Shown here one piece after another: positions 54,393-62,938 of a DNA stretch of 64,000 bases; positions within the stretch are counted from its first letter, which is position 1, and each line of letters opens with the position of its first letter. The position numbers were made by a program, and so were the translations under genes. Under the pieces are notes generated by a model, which saw nothing but the letters and a program-made list of their open reading frames with translations, searched no databases and had not been told where the DNA came from. This stretch comes from Methylopila sp. Yamaguchi (GTDB taxonomy: Bacteria; Pseudomonadota; Alphaproteobacteria; Rhizobiales; Methylopilaceae). The stretch is from assembly GCF_002897035.1 (NCBI RefSeq), contig NZ_BAUX01000008.1:62001-126000 (forward strand), written 5' to 3'.

Positions 54393-55367
54393 ATGACCGC
54401 CTTGACCCGTCGCACCATCCTCGCAGGCGCCGCGGTGGCGGCGGCGGCTGTCAGCCCCTCGGGCGAAGGCGCCCGCGCCGCGGCCCCCGCCGCCGGCCGC
54501 CAGTCGCCCGGCGTCTACCGCTACCGCGTCGGCGATTTCGAGATCACCGCGCTCACCGACGGCGTCGCCCGGCGGCCGCTCGACGAGAACTTCGTCAAGA
54601 ACGCTCCGGTCGAAGACGTTCGCGCCGCGCTGCACGACGCCTTCCTCAACACGGAGCGCGTGCCGATCAGCTTCACCTCGGTCGTGGTCAACACGGGCGG
54701 CAAGCTCATTTTGATCGACGCCGGCACCGGCGGCCAGATGGCGCCGACCGCGGGCCAGCTGCAGGAGAACATGGCGGCGGCGGGCATCGATCCCAAAGCG
54801 ATCGACACCGTCGTGATCTCGCACTTCCACGCGGACCACATCTCTGGGCTCCGGCTGAAGGACGGCGCGCTCGCCTTCCCCAATGCGGAGATCGTGGCGC
54901 CCGAGGCGGAATGGGCGTTCTGGATGGACGACGGCCGCATGAGCCAGGCGCCGGACGCAATGAAGCCGACCTTCAAGCTGGTCCGGAAGATCTTCGAGCC
55001 CATCGCCAAGGACGTCCGCCGCTTCCAACCTGACGACGAGCCCGCCCACGGCCTGACGGCGATCCCGGCGCCCGGGCACACGCCCGGCCACACCGCGTTC
55101 CGGGTCTCCTCGGGGTCCGAGCAGCTCATCATCTGGTCCGACACGACCAACCACCCCGCGCTCTTCGTGCGCAATCCCGGCTGGCACGCGGTGTTCGACA
55201 TGGACCCGCGGCAGGCCGAGGCGACGCGGCGCCGTATGCTCGACATGGCGACCACGGACCGTCTGCTGGTGGCGGGCTATCACTTCCCCTTCCCCGCCGT
55301 CGGCCACATCGCCCGCCGGGACAAGGAGTTCATGTTCGTTCCGACGATGTGGAACCCGGCGATCTAA
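54393..55367 (+). CDS. Exported metallo-beta-lactamase-fold hydrolase
   Basis: 324 residues from the ATG at 54393 (AGGAG 9 nt upstream; the earlier ATG at 54384 lies within that site). The N-terminus is Tat-like ([15 protein letters not shown]). The MBL motif HFHADH is near residue 145, with later metal-ligand candidates in '[14 protein letters not shown]' (near residue 230), and '[10 protein letters not shown]' (near 253). A periplasmic zinc hydrolase similar to AHL-lactonase-like or quorum-quenching families, but the substrate cannot be named. Preceded by 181 bp without a gene. Confidence 0.88.
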   Translation: MTALTRRTILAGAAVAAAAVSPSGEGARAAAPAAGRQSPGVYRYRVGDFEITALTDGVARRPLDENFVKNAPVEDVRAALHDAFLNTERVPISFTSVVVNTGGKLILIDAGTGGQMAPTAGQLQENMAAAGIDPKAIDTVVISHFHADHISGLRLKDGALAFPNAEIVAPEAEWAFWMDDGRMSQAPDAMKPTFKLVRKIFEPIAKDVRRFQPDDEPAHGLTAIPAPGHTPGHTAFRVSSGSEQLIIWSDTTNHPALFVRNPGWHAVFDMDPRQAEATRRRMLDMATTDRLLVAGYHFPFPAVGHIARRDKEFMFVPTMWNPAI

Positions 55368-55488
55368 ACTGCGACGCCGTCCGGTCGCGCCCCATGGACG
55401 TCCGCGGCACGGCCCGTGTACATCTCGACGGCCCGCGCGGATGGAGCGCGGGCGGTCGCCCCGACGACGCCGCAGGAACGGACGCACC

Positions 55489-56250
55489 TTGGACCGGATA
55501 GCCTTCGTCGCCAGCGGCGCGGAAGATGCGCGCGAAGCCCGCGCAAAGCTCAGCGAACGCTATGGCGGCGTCCCGCTCGACCAGGCCGAGGTCGTCGTCG
55601 CGCTCGGCGGCGACGGCATGATGCTTCTTACGCTGCACGACGTCATGGGCCGCGTGGTGCCGATCTACGGCATGAACCGCGGCTCGGTCGGCTTCCTGAT
55701 GAACGACTACCGCGAGGACGACCTTCCCGAACGCATCGCGGCCGCCGAGCGAACTGTCATCCATCCGCTCACCATGCGGGCTCGCGACGTTCAGGGCGGC
55801 GTCCACGTCTCCAAGGCCATCAACGAAGTCGCGCTCTGGCGGCAGACCTACCAGGCGGCCAAGTTCCGGATCGACGTCGACGGCAAGACGCGGTTGCCCG
55901 AGCTGATCTGCGACGGCGTTCTGGTGGCGACGCCGGCCGGCTCCACCGCCTACAACCTCTCGGCTCATGGCCCTCTCCTGCCGCTCGCGAGCCCGCTGCT
56001 GGCGCTCACCCCGATCTCGCCGTTCCGCCCTCGCCGGTGGCGCGGCGCGCTGCTGCCGGACCGCGCGGCGGTCGCGATCGACGTGCTTGAGCCCGAGAAG
56101 CGCCCGGTGGCGGCGGTCGCCGACAACACCGAGTTCCGCGACGTGCGCCGGGTCGAGATCGCGCTCGACCGTAAGACCAGCCTCGTGATGCTCCACGACC
56201 CCGGCCACGGGCTGGAAGAACGTATTCTTGCGGAGCAGTTCGGCTGGTGA
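55489..56250 (+). CDS. nadK: NAD kinase
   Basis: 253 residues from a TTG at 55489; the upstream in-frame extension to 55441 is an Arg-rich run typical of non-coding sequence. NadK phosphorylates NAD to NADP. Motifs: '[16 protein letters not shown]' (residues 39-54, GGDG), '[13 protein letters not shown]' (residues 60-72), '[10 protein letters not shown]' (near residue 105) and '[17 protein letters not shown]' (near residue 145). All active-site elements are present. Standalone, upstream of the receiver/Hpt pair. Confidence 0.93.
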   Translation: MDRIAFVASGAEDAREARAKLSERYGGVPLDQAEVVVALGGDGMMLLTLHDVMGRVVPIYGMNRGSVGFLMNDYREDDLPERIAAAERTVIHPLTMRARDVQGGVHVSKAINEVALWRQTYQAAKFRIDVDGKTRLPELICDGVLVATPAGSTAYNLSAHGPLLPLASPLLALTPISPFRPRRWRGALLPDRAAVAIDVLEPEKRPVAAVADNTEFRDVRRVEIALDRKTSLVMLHDPGHGLEERILAEQFGW

Positions 56251-56313
56251 CGCCGCGTTAAGGGCGTCGGCCTTAGGCTCGCAGGCGTTTCCGAACCCCG
56301 AGCGTCTCGCGCG

Positions 56314-56859
56314 ATGATCCGCGTCGATTTCACGAAGCTGCGCATCCTGGTGGTGGACGACAACGCGCACATGCGCCGCATCGTGCGCACGCTGCTGCAC
56401 GGCTTCGGCGCGCGCGAGGTCTACGAGGCGGAGGACGGCGCCTCGGGCCTCGAAATGTTCACGACCCATCTGCCGGACATCATCATCGTCGACTGGGCGA
56501 TGCCGATCTTCGACGGCGTCGAGCTGACCCACATGATCCGGAAACCGGACAGCGCGACCAACCCCTACGTGCCGATCATCATGCTGACCGGTCACTCCGA
56601 GAAGAGCCGCGTGCTCCGGGCCCGCGACGCCGGCGTCACCGAATTTCTCTGCAAGCCGATCTCCGCCAAGGCGCTGCACCAGCGCCTGCTCAACTGCGTG
56701 CTCAACCCACGACCGTTCATCAAGACGCGCGACTACTTCGGCCCGGACCGCCGTCGCAGCATGTCGTCGAACTACAACGGCCCCGAACGACGGACGAACA
56801 ACGACCACGTCGTGGAGGATTCAGCTCCTAACCGCCTGCGCGAAAGCGTGGTGTCATGA
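56314..56859 (+). CDS. Single-domain response regulator with a basic tail
   Basis: 181 residues. A complete receiver domain occupies residues 8-130, with the acidic pair in 'ILVVDDNAHM', the phospho-acceptor Asp60 in 'PDIIIVDWAMPIFDG', Thr in 'IIMLTGHS' and Lys in 'EFLCKPIS'. There is no DNA-binding output; instead a 50-residue tail with the repeated 'YFGPDRRR' and 'YNGPERR' boxes, as in CheY-like regulators of Hyphomicrobiales. No histidine kinase gene is beside it. The stop overlaps the next gene as ATGA, which encodes a histidine phosphotransfer protein. Confidence 0.92.
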   Translation: MIRVDFTKLRILVVDDNAHMRRIVRTLLHGFGAREVYEAEDGASGLEMFTTHLPDIIIVDWAMPIFDGVELTHMIRKPDSATNPYVPIIMLTGHSEKSRVLRARDAGVTEFLCKPISAKALHQRLLNCVLNPRPFIKTRDYFGPDRRRSMSSNYNGPERRTNNDHVVEDSAPNRLRESVVS

Positions 56860-57416
56860 AGGTGGCTTCCATGCCCGAAACCTCGCATCTGGACGGCGTC
56901 CGGCTCAATCCGGAGGTGGCCGCGGAGAGCTTCAAGGACCACTTGGTGCTGAGGCCCCCCAACAAGCTGAAGGAGCGCGCCACCCGCAGGGCGCCGATCC
57001 GCGACTCCGGCGACTCGGGCGCGATCATGCGCGCCGAGATCGCGCTTGAACGCCTGTCGCAGGAATTCGAGGACTGGATGCGGATCGAGATGGAGACCCT
57101 GGAGGAGGCGCGGGCCGCGCTCGCGCTCGCGCGCGACGAACCGACCATCGCCGCGCTGTTTCGCGCCGCGCACGACCTGCGCGGCCAGTCCTCCACCTTC
57201 GGGTATCCGCTTGCGGGCGAGATCGCGGAGGGGCTCTGCGACCTGGTTGAGTATGCGACGCCCGACACCCTGCCGCGCCAGGCGGTGATCGACCGTCACG
57301 TGGAGGCGATCCGGGCGATCGTGCGGGAGAACGTGCGCGATCGCCATCATCCCGTCGGCGTCGAACTCGCCGCGCGGCTCGCCGCGCTTCGGGCGGACGC
57401 CGCCAAGAAGGGCTGA
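56856..57416 (+). CDS. Histidine phosphotransfer (Hpt) protein
   Basis: 186 residues. Around residues 70-160 a helical bundle contains the Hpt motif 'AAHDLRGQSSTFGYPL', with His106 as phosphorylation site. The N-terminal 60 residues are basic and disordered-looking (KERATRRAP...). It is translationally coupled to the receiver protein and is probably its phosphate partner. The partner kinase is not in the window. The combination suggests a branch of a phosphorelay controlling the cell cycle, motility or stress. Confidence 0.88.
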   Translation: MKVASMPETSHLDGVRLNPEVAAESFKDHLVLRPPNKLKERATRRAPIRDSGDSGAIMRAEIALERLSQEFEDWMRIEMETLEEARAALALARDEPTIAALFRAAHDLRGQSSTFGYPLAGEIAEGLCDLVEYATPDTLPRQAVIDRHVEAIRAIVRENVRDRHHPVGVELAARLAALRADAAKKG

Positions 57417-57461
57417 AACGGAACGCTTAGGCCTCGCCGGATCGGTCTGGCCGGAGCGCGG

Positions 57462-58595
57462 TCAGGCCGCCGCCGCGTTCGGCAGGGCGCCCTCGAAGAG
57501 ACGCCGCGCTTCCGTGCGCGCCGCCTCCGCCGCGAAGCGCCGCAGCATCGCGCGCAGCGGTTCGATCGAACGGTCGTGGGGCGGGCAGCCGGCGAGCGCC
57601 CGCTCGACGATCCGGCGCGACAGCTCCGGGCTCGCGCCGCCGGAGCCGAACTCGCGCGTCGCGGACAGCGCGGCGCGGAACACCGGGAGCGCGGCCAGCG
57701 GGAGGCCGCTGTCACGGTACACCGCCTCGAAACCGCGGCCCGTGAAGTCCCGGACGAAGCCGGAGACCCGCGCCGGCGACTGGCCGGACAGAGCCGACAG
57801 GGCGGCTTCGAACAGCGAGGCGTCGCCGCCGAGTAGCGCGCGCAGCGCGAGGCTCGGCGAAAACTCCCCTCGCGCCGCAAGCCGCGCGACGAAGGCGCGA
57901 CGGTCCGCCTCCCCAGCCGCGATTGCGAGCGCTCCCCGGTCGCAGGCGTCGTCCGCCGCGCGGCGGGCGCGGTCGGGGGCCAGCCAGCCGCAGCTCGAGA
58001 CGAAGCCCTGCAGCGCGGAGGCGACCGCGCGCATCAGGATCAGCCGGAGCTCCGCGCCGAGGTCGTCGCGCGCGAACAGCGCGTCGCGCACTGCGCCGTT
58101 CGCGCCGTGCCGGGTCGCGATCCGGGCTGCGGAAGAGCGCATGAGCCGGGCGTCTGGATTGGCGATCAAGGCGACGCAGGCTTCGGGCTCGCCCACCTCG
58201 GCGATCGCGGCGCAGAGCGGCGCCGACAGCGGCCGGCGCCGGGCGATCGCCGCCTGCACCCGGCCCCCGCCCTGGGCGACCAGATCGACCAGCTCCACGT
58301 CGCTCAGCAAGGGGGAGCGCTCCAGCACCGGCGTCGCGACGTCCGGCGCGTCGTTCGCCAGGGACAGCAGGATGGCGTGCGGGGCGTCGGAGGAGCCGGC
58401 GAACACATCGGCGAGCGCGGCGCGCACCGCGAGGCTGCGGTCGTCGAGCGCGTAGACCAGGGCCTGCTCGACGTCGGCGCGGATGTGAGGTTCGAGATCG
58501 CCGTGGAGGTAGGAGCGCGCGAGCGCGGCCACCGCATCGGCCCGCATCTCGGCCGGCGCGTCCTGCGCCCATTCGACGAACCGCTCGACGATCAT
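57462..58595 (-). CDS. DUF2336 protein
   Basis: 377 residues, all helical and Ala/Leu-rich, in HEAT-like repeats; 'RLARSYLHGDLEPHIRADVEQAL' in pieces near residue 30 and the family's 'DAVAALARSYL' opening match DUF2336, a family of alphaproteobacteria. The many 'VLERSPLLSDVELVDLV'-like repeats (near residue 92) are seen in pieces. No signal peptide. The start overlaps the end of the SLT gene as ATGA, so the two are co-translated. Function unknown. Confidence 0.85.
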   Translation of the reverse strand: MIVERFVEWAQDAPAEMRADAVAALARSYLHGDLEPHIRADVEQALVYALDDRSLAVRAALADVFAGSSDAPHAILLSLANDAPDVATPVLERSPLLSDVELVDLVAQGGGRVQAAIARRRPLSAPLCAAIAEVGEPEACVALIANPDARLMRSSAARIATRHGANGAVRDALFARDDLGAELRLILMRAVASALQGFVSSCGWLAPDRARRAADDACDRGALAIAAGEADRRAFVARLAARGEFSPSLALRALLGGDASLFEAALSALSGQSPARVSGFVRDFTGRGFEAVYRDSGLPLAALPVFRAALSATREFGSGGASPELSRRIVERALAGCPPHDRSIEPLRAMLRRFAAEAARTEARRLFEGALPNAAAA

Positions 58596-59689
58596 TTGCG
58601 TGCGCTCCGGGCGGCGCGGCCGACGGGCGTGGACTCGACCGCCGTGCGGAAGCTGGCGAGATCGAGCGGAGCCGCCGCGGAGGCGGCGAGCGCCGCCCGC
58701 ACCGCGCGGCGGCGCGACTTCGTGGCGGCCTGCGCAGCGACGACGTCCGCCGGACGGACGTCCGTCGTCACGGCGGCGGTCGCGGTGTCCACTACAGCCG
58801 GAGCTGCGGCCGCGTAGGCGCGCGCGACCGACTGTTGGGTCGTCGCGGACGGCGCGCCCGCTCGGCTTCCGGCGTCGGAGGCGAGGCCAGCCGCGCCGAG
58901 CGACGACCAGGTTTGCGACACATAGGCGGCGACCGGCGAGCGGCGGCCAGTCTGGAACAGCGAGTGGAACGCCTTGCCGTCATTCTCCGCGCGGAACGGA
59001 CCGTAATCGGTCGCGTCCGTCGTCTGCTGCAAGGCGAGCGCCGCCGTAGCGGTCGCGGGCGCTGCGGCGACCGTCGCGGTCGCGCTTCCGCCGGTCGTCA
59101 GGCGCGCGTAGACCTCCGAGGCCGTGCGTTCCCGGCCGCGGTCGTAGAAGATCGCCCGGTTGCTGCCCGCCTGCAGCGGAAAGGCGTCGGCCGCGGATGC
59201 GTTCGGGGTCGTGGTCGCGAGCTTGACCAGATCGACCGCGCCGCGCGCGCCGAGGAAATGCGCGACGTAGAGTTCGCCTTCGGTCGGCGCGCGGCCGAGT
59301 TCGGACGTCAGCGTCTGTGCGTTGCGCCGGGTGAAGGCGCCGGCGAGCAAGGCTGCGGCGTTCGGATCGTCGCGCAGCGCCAGCAGTTCGGCCTTGCGGG
59401 TCGGATCCGCCACGACGTAGCGACCGGACGCGCTCTTCGACACGTCGGCGGCCTCGGCAGCGAGGCCGAGGCTCGGCCCGTCCTCCTTCAGGACCTGGAG
59501 CCAGGTCTGGTCGATGAACTGGAACAGCCCGCGGGCCGACGAGGTCGGCGCCTTGGCGGAGGGATTGAGCGAGGACTCGCGTTGCGCCGTTCGGAGCAGA
59601 TAATCAAAGCCCGCCCCCGTCGCGTCGGCGGCGCCTTTCAGCGCGGCCTTTACGCGGCCGGCAGCTTCGGACGGAGACAACAGCTCCAT
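58592..59689 (-). CDS. SLT-type lytic transglycosylase
   Basis: 365 residues from the ATG at 59689. The N-terminal 90 residues hold a lysozyme-like transglycosylase domain: 'FDYLLRTAQRESSLNPSAKAPTSSARGLFQFIDQTWL' in pieces (residues 28-64), with the catalytic Glu in the 'QRESS' stretch and the 'GLFQF' motif. The middle has 'ELYVAHFLGARGAVDLVKLA' in part, then a 140-residue Ala/Thr-rich low-complexity region that looks disordered. No clear signal peptide, so secretion route is uncertain (perhaps flagellar or type III-like). It likely cleaves peptidoglycan. The start overlaps the divergent CitE-like gene within the sequence CATG. Confidence 0.88.
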   Translation of the reverse strand: MELLSPSEAAGRVKAALKGAADATGAGFDYLLRTAQRESSLNPSAKAPTSSARGLFQFIDQTWLQVLKEDGPSLGLAAEAADVSKSASGRYVVADPTRKAELLALRDDPNAAALLAGAFTRRNAQTLTSELGRAPTEGELYVAHFLGARGAVDLVKLATTTPNASAADAFPLQAGSNRAIFYDRGRERTASEVYARLTTGGSATATVAAAPATATAALALQQTTDATDYGPFRAENDGKAFHSLFQTGRRSPVAAYVSQTWSSLGAAGLASDAGSRAGAPSATTQQSVARAYAAAAPAVVDTATAAVTTDVRPADVVAAQAATKSRRRAVRAALAASAAAPLDLASFRTAVESTPVGRAARSARK

Positions 59690-60449
59690 GTCGTTCGCAC
59701 GCCCCCTCGACGCAACCCGCGCCCTGTCCGAGCGTCTTGGTGAAGATCGCTCCGCTATGGTTAATCCCGCCTTAACGAGGCTGGGCGAGCCCAAGAGCGC
59801 GAGGCCCTCTGGGACGGCGCGGGGACGTGGCCTAGCCGCCGTCGCGACCTTCCCGACACGGGACGCCGACGGGCTTCTGGCGGCCGAGGCGACATTGGCC
59901 GAGGCTGGCGTCGAGACGCTTCTGATCCCCGTTACGGTGGTCGCCGGCGAGATCGCCTTGGCGGAGGTCGAGCGTTGCGTCGCCGCGGGAGCCCAGGCCG
60001 CGCTGCTGCGCGGCGTGCCTACGGGAGCCGACCTCGGCCATCTTGCAGCGCTGCTGGCGGTCGCCGAGGCGCGCGCGGGCTGTATGGAGGGCGCGACGCG
60101 AATCGTGGCGGAGGTCACGACGGCGCGCGGCCTGCTGGAGCTTCGCAGCCTCGTCGGCGCCACGCCGCGGCTGGGGGGCCTCTCCTGGGACGCGGAGGCG
60201 CTGCGTGAAAATCTCGGCGTCACCGTCCTGCGCGACGCTGAAGGGAGGCTCCTCCCGCCGCTCGCCCAGGCGCGCAGCCTTGTCCTGATCGCTGCGGCCG
60301 CCGCGGGCGTTCCCGCGATCGACACATCCTCGGCCGACGAGGGCGAGGTCTTTCGTCAGGAGTGCCGCGAAGCGCTGCGAGACGGCTTCACGGCCAAGCT
60401 CGTGACGACCATGGAGCAGCTTCGGATCGTGCGCGAGATCACGGGCTGA
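59688..60449 (+). CDS. CitE-like (HpcH/HpaI aldolase family) protein
   Basis: 253 residues if the ATG at 59688 is right; another start at 59757 is possible. The residue run 'ATRIVAEVTTARGLLELRSLV' in part (near residue 137) and 'LGGLSWDAEALRENLG' (near residue 162) parallel the metal-binding 'IE.ARG' and 'FG..DL..DLG' parts of the CitE family, and 'AAAAGVPAIDTSSADEGEVF' in part (near residue 203) parallels its 'DTVF' region. The usual N-terminal 'RSYLFVPG' strand and conserved Arg are missing, so activity as a lyase is doubtful. The shared CATG with the divergent SLT gene means both cannot use these starts freely. Confidence 0.7.
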   Translation: MSFARPLDATRALSERLGEDRSAMVNPALTRLGEPKSARPSGTARGRGLAAVATFPTRDADGLLAAEATLAEAGVETLLIPVTVVAGEIALAEVERCVAAGAQAALLRGVPTGADLGHLAALLAVAEARAGCMEGATRIVAEVTTARGLLELRSLVGATPRLGGLSWDAEALRENLGVTVLRDAEGRLLPPLAQARSLVLIAAAAAGVPAIDTSSADEGEVFRQECREALRDGFTAKLVTTMEQLRIVREITG

Positions 60450-60462
60450 CGGCCGCGAGGCC

Positions 60463-61068
60463 TCACGCCTTCGGCCGCTCCATCGCGAAGGTCTCGAACA
60501 CCGAGGCGTAGTCGAGGTAGCCGCAACGGGCCAAGGCGCCGGCCTTGGCGAGATCGAACAGCCCTTCGGTGAGGTACGCCTCTTCGATGTGCACGCCGAC
60601 CACCTGGCCGATCACCATGAAGCGGTTGGTCGCAACGCCGTGGACGTCCTTGAGCTCCGTCACGCTGAGCGCCTTGCACTCAAGCGCTGCCGGGCTCACC
60701 TTCACCCGCGGCGCGCGGACCAGACGCGAGGGCGCGGCCTCCAGACCCGCCAGCTCGAACTCGTTCACCTCGGGCCCGACCAGCGCCGAGCTGAGGTTCA
60801 TCGCCTCGCGCAGCGCGTGGCTCGCGAAGTTGCACACGAACTCCCCCGTCGCCTCCACGTTGGCCACCGAGTGTTTCCGGCCGCCGGACGAAAACATCAC
60901 CATCGGCGGGCTGTCGCAGACGCCGTTGAAGAAGCTGTAGGGCGCAAGGTTGGGGACGCCGGCGGCGTCGACGGTCGAGATCCAGCCGATGGGCCGCGGC
61001 GCGACGATGGCCTTGAACGGATCGTGCGGCAGGCCGTGCCCCTTCGAGGGCTCGTAGAAATGGGTCAT
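60463..61068 (-). CDS. Flavin reductase family protein
   Basis: 201 residues. FMN-binding split-barrel with 'YEPSKGHGLPHDPFKAIVAPRPIGWIST' in pieces at the N-terminus and 'GVPNLAPYSFFNGVCDSPPMVMF' in pieces (residues 37-59). This matches the DIM6/NTAB flavin-reductase-like subgroup with no known substrate. It starts 3 nt before the stop of the nitroreductase gene upstream of it, so the two form a small operon on the minus strand. Confidence 0.92.
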   Translation of the reverse strand: MTHFYEPSKGHGLPHDPFKAIVAPRPIGWISTVDAAGVPNLAPYSFFNGVCDSPPMVMFSSGGRKHSVANVEATGEFVCNFASHALREAMNLSSALVGPEVNEFELAGLEAAPSRLVRAPRVKVSPAALECKALSVTELKDVHGVATNRFMVIGQVVGVHIEEAYLTEGLFDLAKAGALARCGYLDYASVFETFAMERPKA

Positions 61069-61071
61069 CGC

Positions 61072-61653
61072 TCAGGCCGACCAGCGCGTGACGATCTGGG
61101 CCAGATCGGGCCGCGGGCGGTCCGGGAGCCGCTCCTTCGGCGTGCCGAGGTGAAGGAAGCCGGCGACCTTCTCCGCGGGCGTCAGGCCGATCGCCGCGCG
61201 TGCCTCCGCGTCGTAGGCCGCCCACCCGCTCAGCCACTGCGCGCCGTAGCCGAGCGCGTTGGCCGCGATCGTCAGGTTCATGCAGACGGCGCCGGCGGAC
61301 AGCACCTGCTCCCATTCCGGTATTTTCACATGGGGCGCCGCCGTGCTGACCACCGCCACCACGACCGCCGAGGCCGAGAAATTGTTCTCCTGCGCGGCGA
61401 TGCGGGCGGGAGGCAGGTCCGGCTGCTGGGCCTTGAGCAGAGCTGCGAGCTTCAGGTCGAGCGCCTTGCGCGCGTCCCCCTCGATCACGATGAAGCGCCA
61501 GGGCGCGAGCTTGCCGTGGTCCGGCACGCGAGCGGCGATGGTCAGGATGCGCTCAAGCTCCGCGGCCGAAGGGCCGGGCTCGGCGAGCGCGTTGGCGGGC
61601 ACCGAGCGGCGCGCGCTCAGGAGATCGAGAGCGTCGGGGGCGGGTCCAGTCAT
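61072..61653 (-). CDS. Nitroreductase family protein
   Basis: 193 residues from the ATG at 61653 (GAAGGAGA ribosome binding site); longer in-frame extensions are noise. FMN-dependent nitroreductase fold: 'LLSARRSVPANALAEPGPSA' in part at the N-terminus (Arg contacts FMN), 'ARVPDHGKLAPWRFIVIEGDARKAL' in pieces (residues 42-66), 'NLTIAANALGYGAQWLSG' (near 125) and 'GFLHLGTPKE' (near 170). Resembles YdjA-type small nitroreductases. NAD(P)H oxidoreductase of unknown substrate, coupled with the flavin reductase. Confidence 0.93.
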   Translation of the reverse strand: MTGPAPDALDLLSARRSVPANALAEPGPSAAELERILTIAARVPDHGKLAPWRFIVIEGDARKALDLKLAALLKAQQPDLPPARIAAQENNFSASAVVVAVVSTAAPHVKIPEWEQVLSAGAVCMNLTIAANALGYGAQWLSGWAAYDAEARAAIGLTPAEKVAGFLHLGTPKERLPDRPRPDLAQIVTRWSA

Positions 61654-61774
61654 GGGATCGCTGTCTCCTTCGAACAATGGCGCGGCCATCGCATGCCCCG
61701 GCCCGCCGCGCAACGCATGGCCCGCGGGCCGAAGCGGACTTGCAATGGCCGCCCGGCGATGGCATCGCCATGGA

Positions 61775-62929
61775 ATGGGTGATCGTCGCCTCTCCGTGGC
61801 CGTCATAGCCGTCCGACTGTCGCTGGCGCTCGGCGCCTGCTGCGCGACTTCCGGGGCGCTCGCGCAGAGCGGCGAGAACACGCCCCGTGGGACGGAGAAA
61901 AGCGGCAAGGGCGGCTTCAGCTACGGCGGCGAGATCACCGGGCGGATGAACCTCCTGGCGCCTCCGAAGCTCGGTGAGATCGGCCCTCCCCCGATGCCTT
62001 CGCCGCCGCCCGGCTTCGACGGGCCGGACATCGGCTCCCGCGGCAAGCCCGAGCACGACGTGCTCAAGGGCCTGAAGCTCCCGCACCTCACACCCGCGCC
62101 GCGCCCGGGCGCTCAGCCGACGCCCGTGACGCCCACGCTGGAGGACCCGCCGGCGCCGGCCGTCGCGGCGCCCATCATCAAGCAGCCGCTCCACCTCGCG
62201 GCGACCTTCGGCGACAAGGGCGCGAAGGTCCCGAACGGCGTGAAGTGGCGGGTGTTCACCGACCAGCCGGACGCGAACGGCGAGCATCTGATGGTCGCGG
62301 AGTCCAACGACGCCGCCCCGCGGTTCGATCTCGATCCCGGCGGCTACGTGGTGCACGCGGTCTACGGTCTCGTCAGCACCGCGCGCTACGTCTCGGTCGC
62401 TCCTGATCACCCGACCGACACCACGATGTCGCTGCCGGCCGGCGCGATCCGGCTTGCGGCCTTCGTCGGCGACGCCCGCGTGCCGCCGGACCGGGTCGGC
62501 TTCACGCTCACCCGCAACGACGCCGGCGTCACGCGCACGGTCGCCGAAAACGTGCGGCCCGGGGCGCTGCTGCGCGTGCCCGCCGGCCAGTACCACGTGG
62601 TTTCGGCCTATGGCGACGCCAACGCCATTGTCGAGGTCGACCTCGACGTCGCCGCCGGAAAGCTTGTCGAGGCGCAGGTGCACCACAAGGCCGCGCGGAT
62701 GACGCTGCGGCTGGTCCGCGCCGCGGGCGGGGCCGAGGTGAAGAACACGTCCTGGACGGTGCTGACGCCCGGCGGCGACGTCATACGGGAGTCGATCGGC
62801 CAGTTGCCCCCGATCGTGCTGTCGGAGGGCGACTACACCGCGATCGCCCGGCACGACGGCAAGATGTTCCAGCAGAACTTCTCGGTGCGCGCAGGCTTCG
62901 ACGCGACCGTCGAACTCACGCTGAACTGA
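61775..62929 (+). CDS. Hypothetical exported protein with a Pro-rich linker
   Basis: 384 residues. Sec signal 'LSVAVIAVRLSLALGACCATSGALAQS' in part (cleavage near residue 31). Residues 60-130 are Pro-rich ('PPPMPSPPPGFDGPD' and 'PRPGAQPTPVTPTLEDPPAP'), then a repeated Ig-like/carboxypeptidase-regulatory pattern: 'VKWRVFTDQPDANGEHLMVAES' in part, 'RFDLDPGGYVVHAVYG', 'LRVPAGQYHVVSAYGDA' and 'SEGDYTAIARHDGKMFQQNFSV' in part. The blocks repeat a G-x-Y/V motif at strand ends. Periplasmic or surface; no function recognised. Confidence 0.8.
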   Translation: MGDRRLSVAVIAVRLSLALGACCATSGALAQSGENTPRGTEKSGKGGFSYGGEITGRMNLLAPPKLGEIGPPPMPSPPPGFDGPDIGSRGKPEHDVLKGLKLPHLTPAPRPGAQPTPVTPTLEDPPAPAVAAPIIKQPLHLAATFGDKGAKVPNGVKWRVFTDQPDANGEHLMVAESNDAAPRFDLDPGGYVVHAVYGLVSTARYVSVAPDHPTDTTMSLPAGAIRLAAFVGDARVPPDRVGFTLTRNDAGVTRTVAENVRPGALLRVPAGQYHVVSAYGDANAIVEVDLDVAAGKLVEAQVHHKAARMTLRLVRAAGGAEVKNTSWTVLTPGGDVIRESIGQLPPIVLSEGDYTAIARHDGKMFQQNFSVRAGFDATVELTLN

Positions 62930-62938
62930 GGCGTCCCT

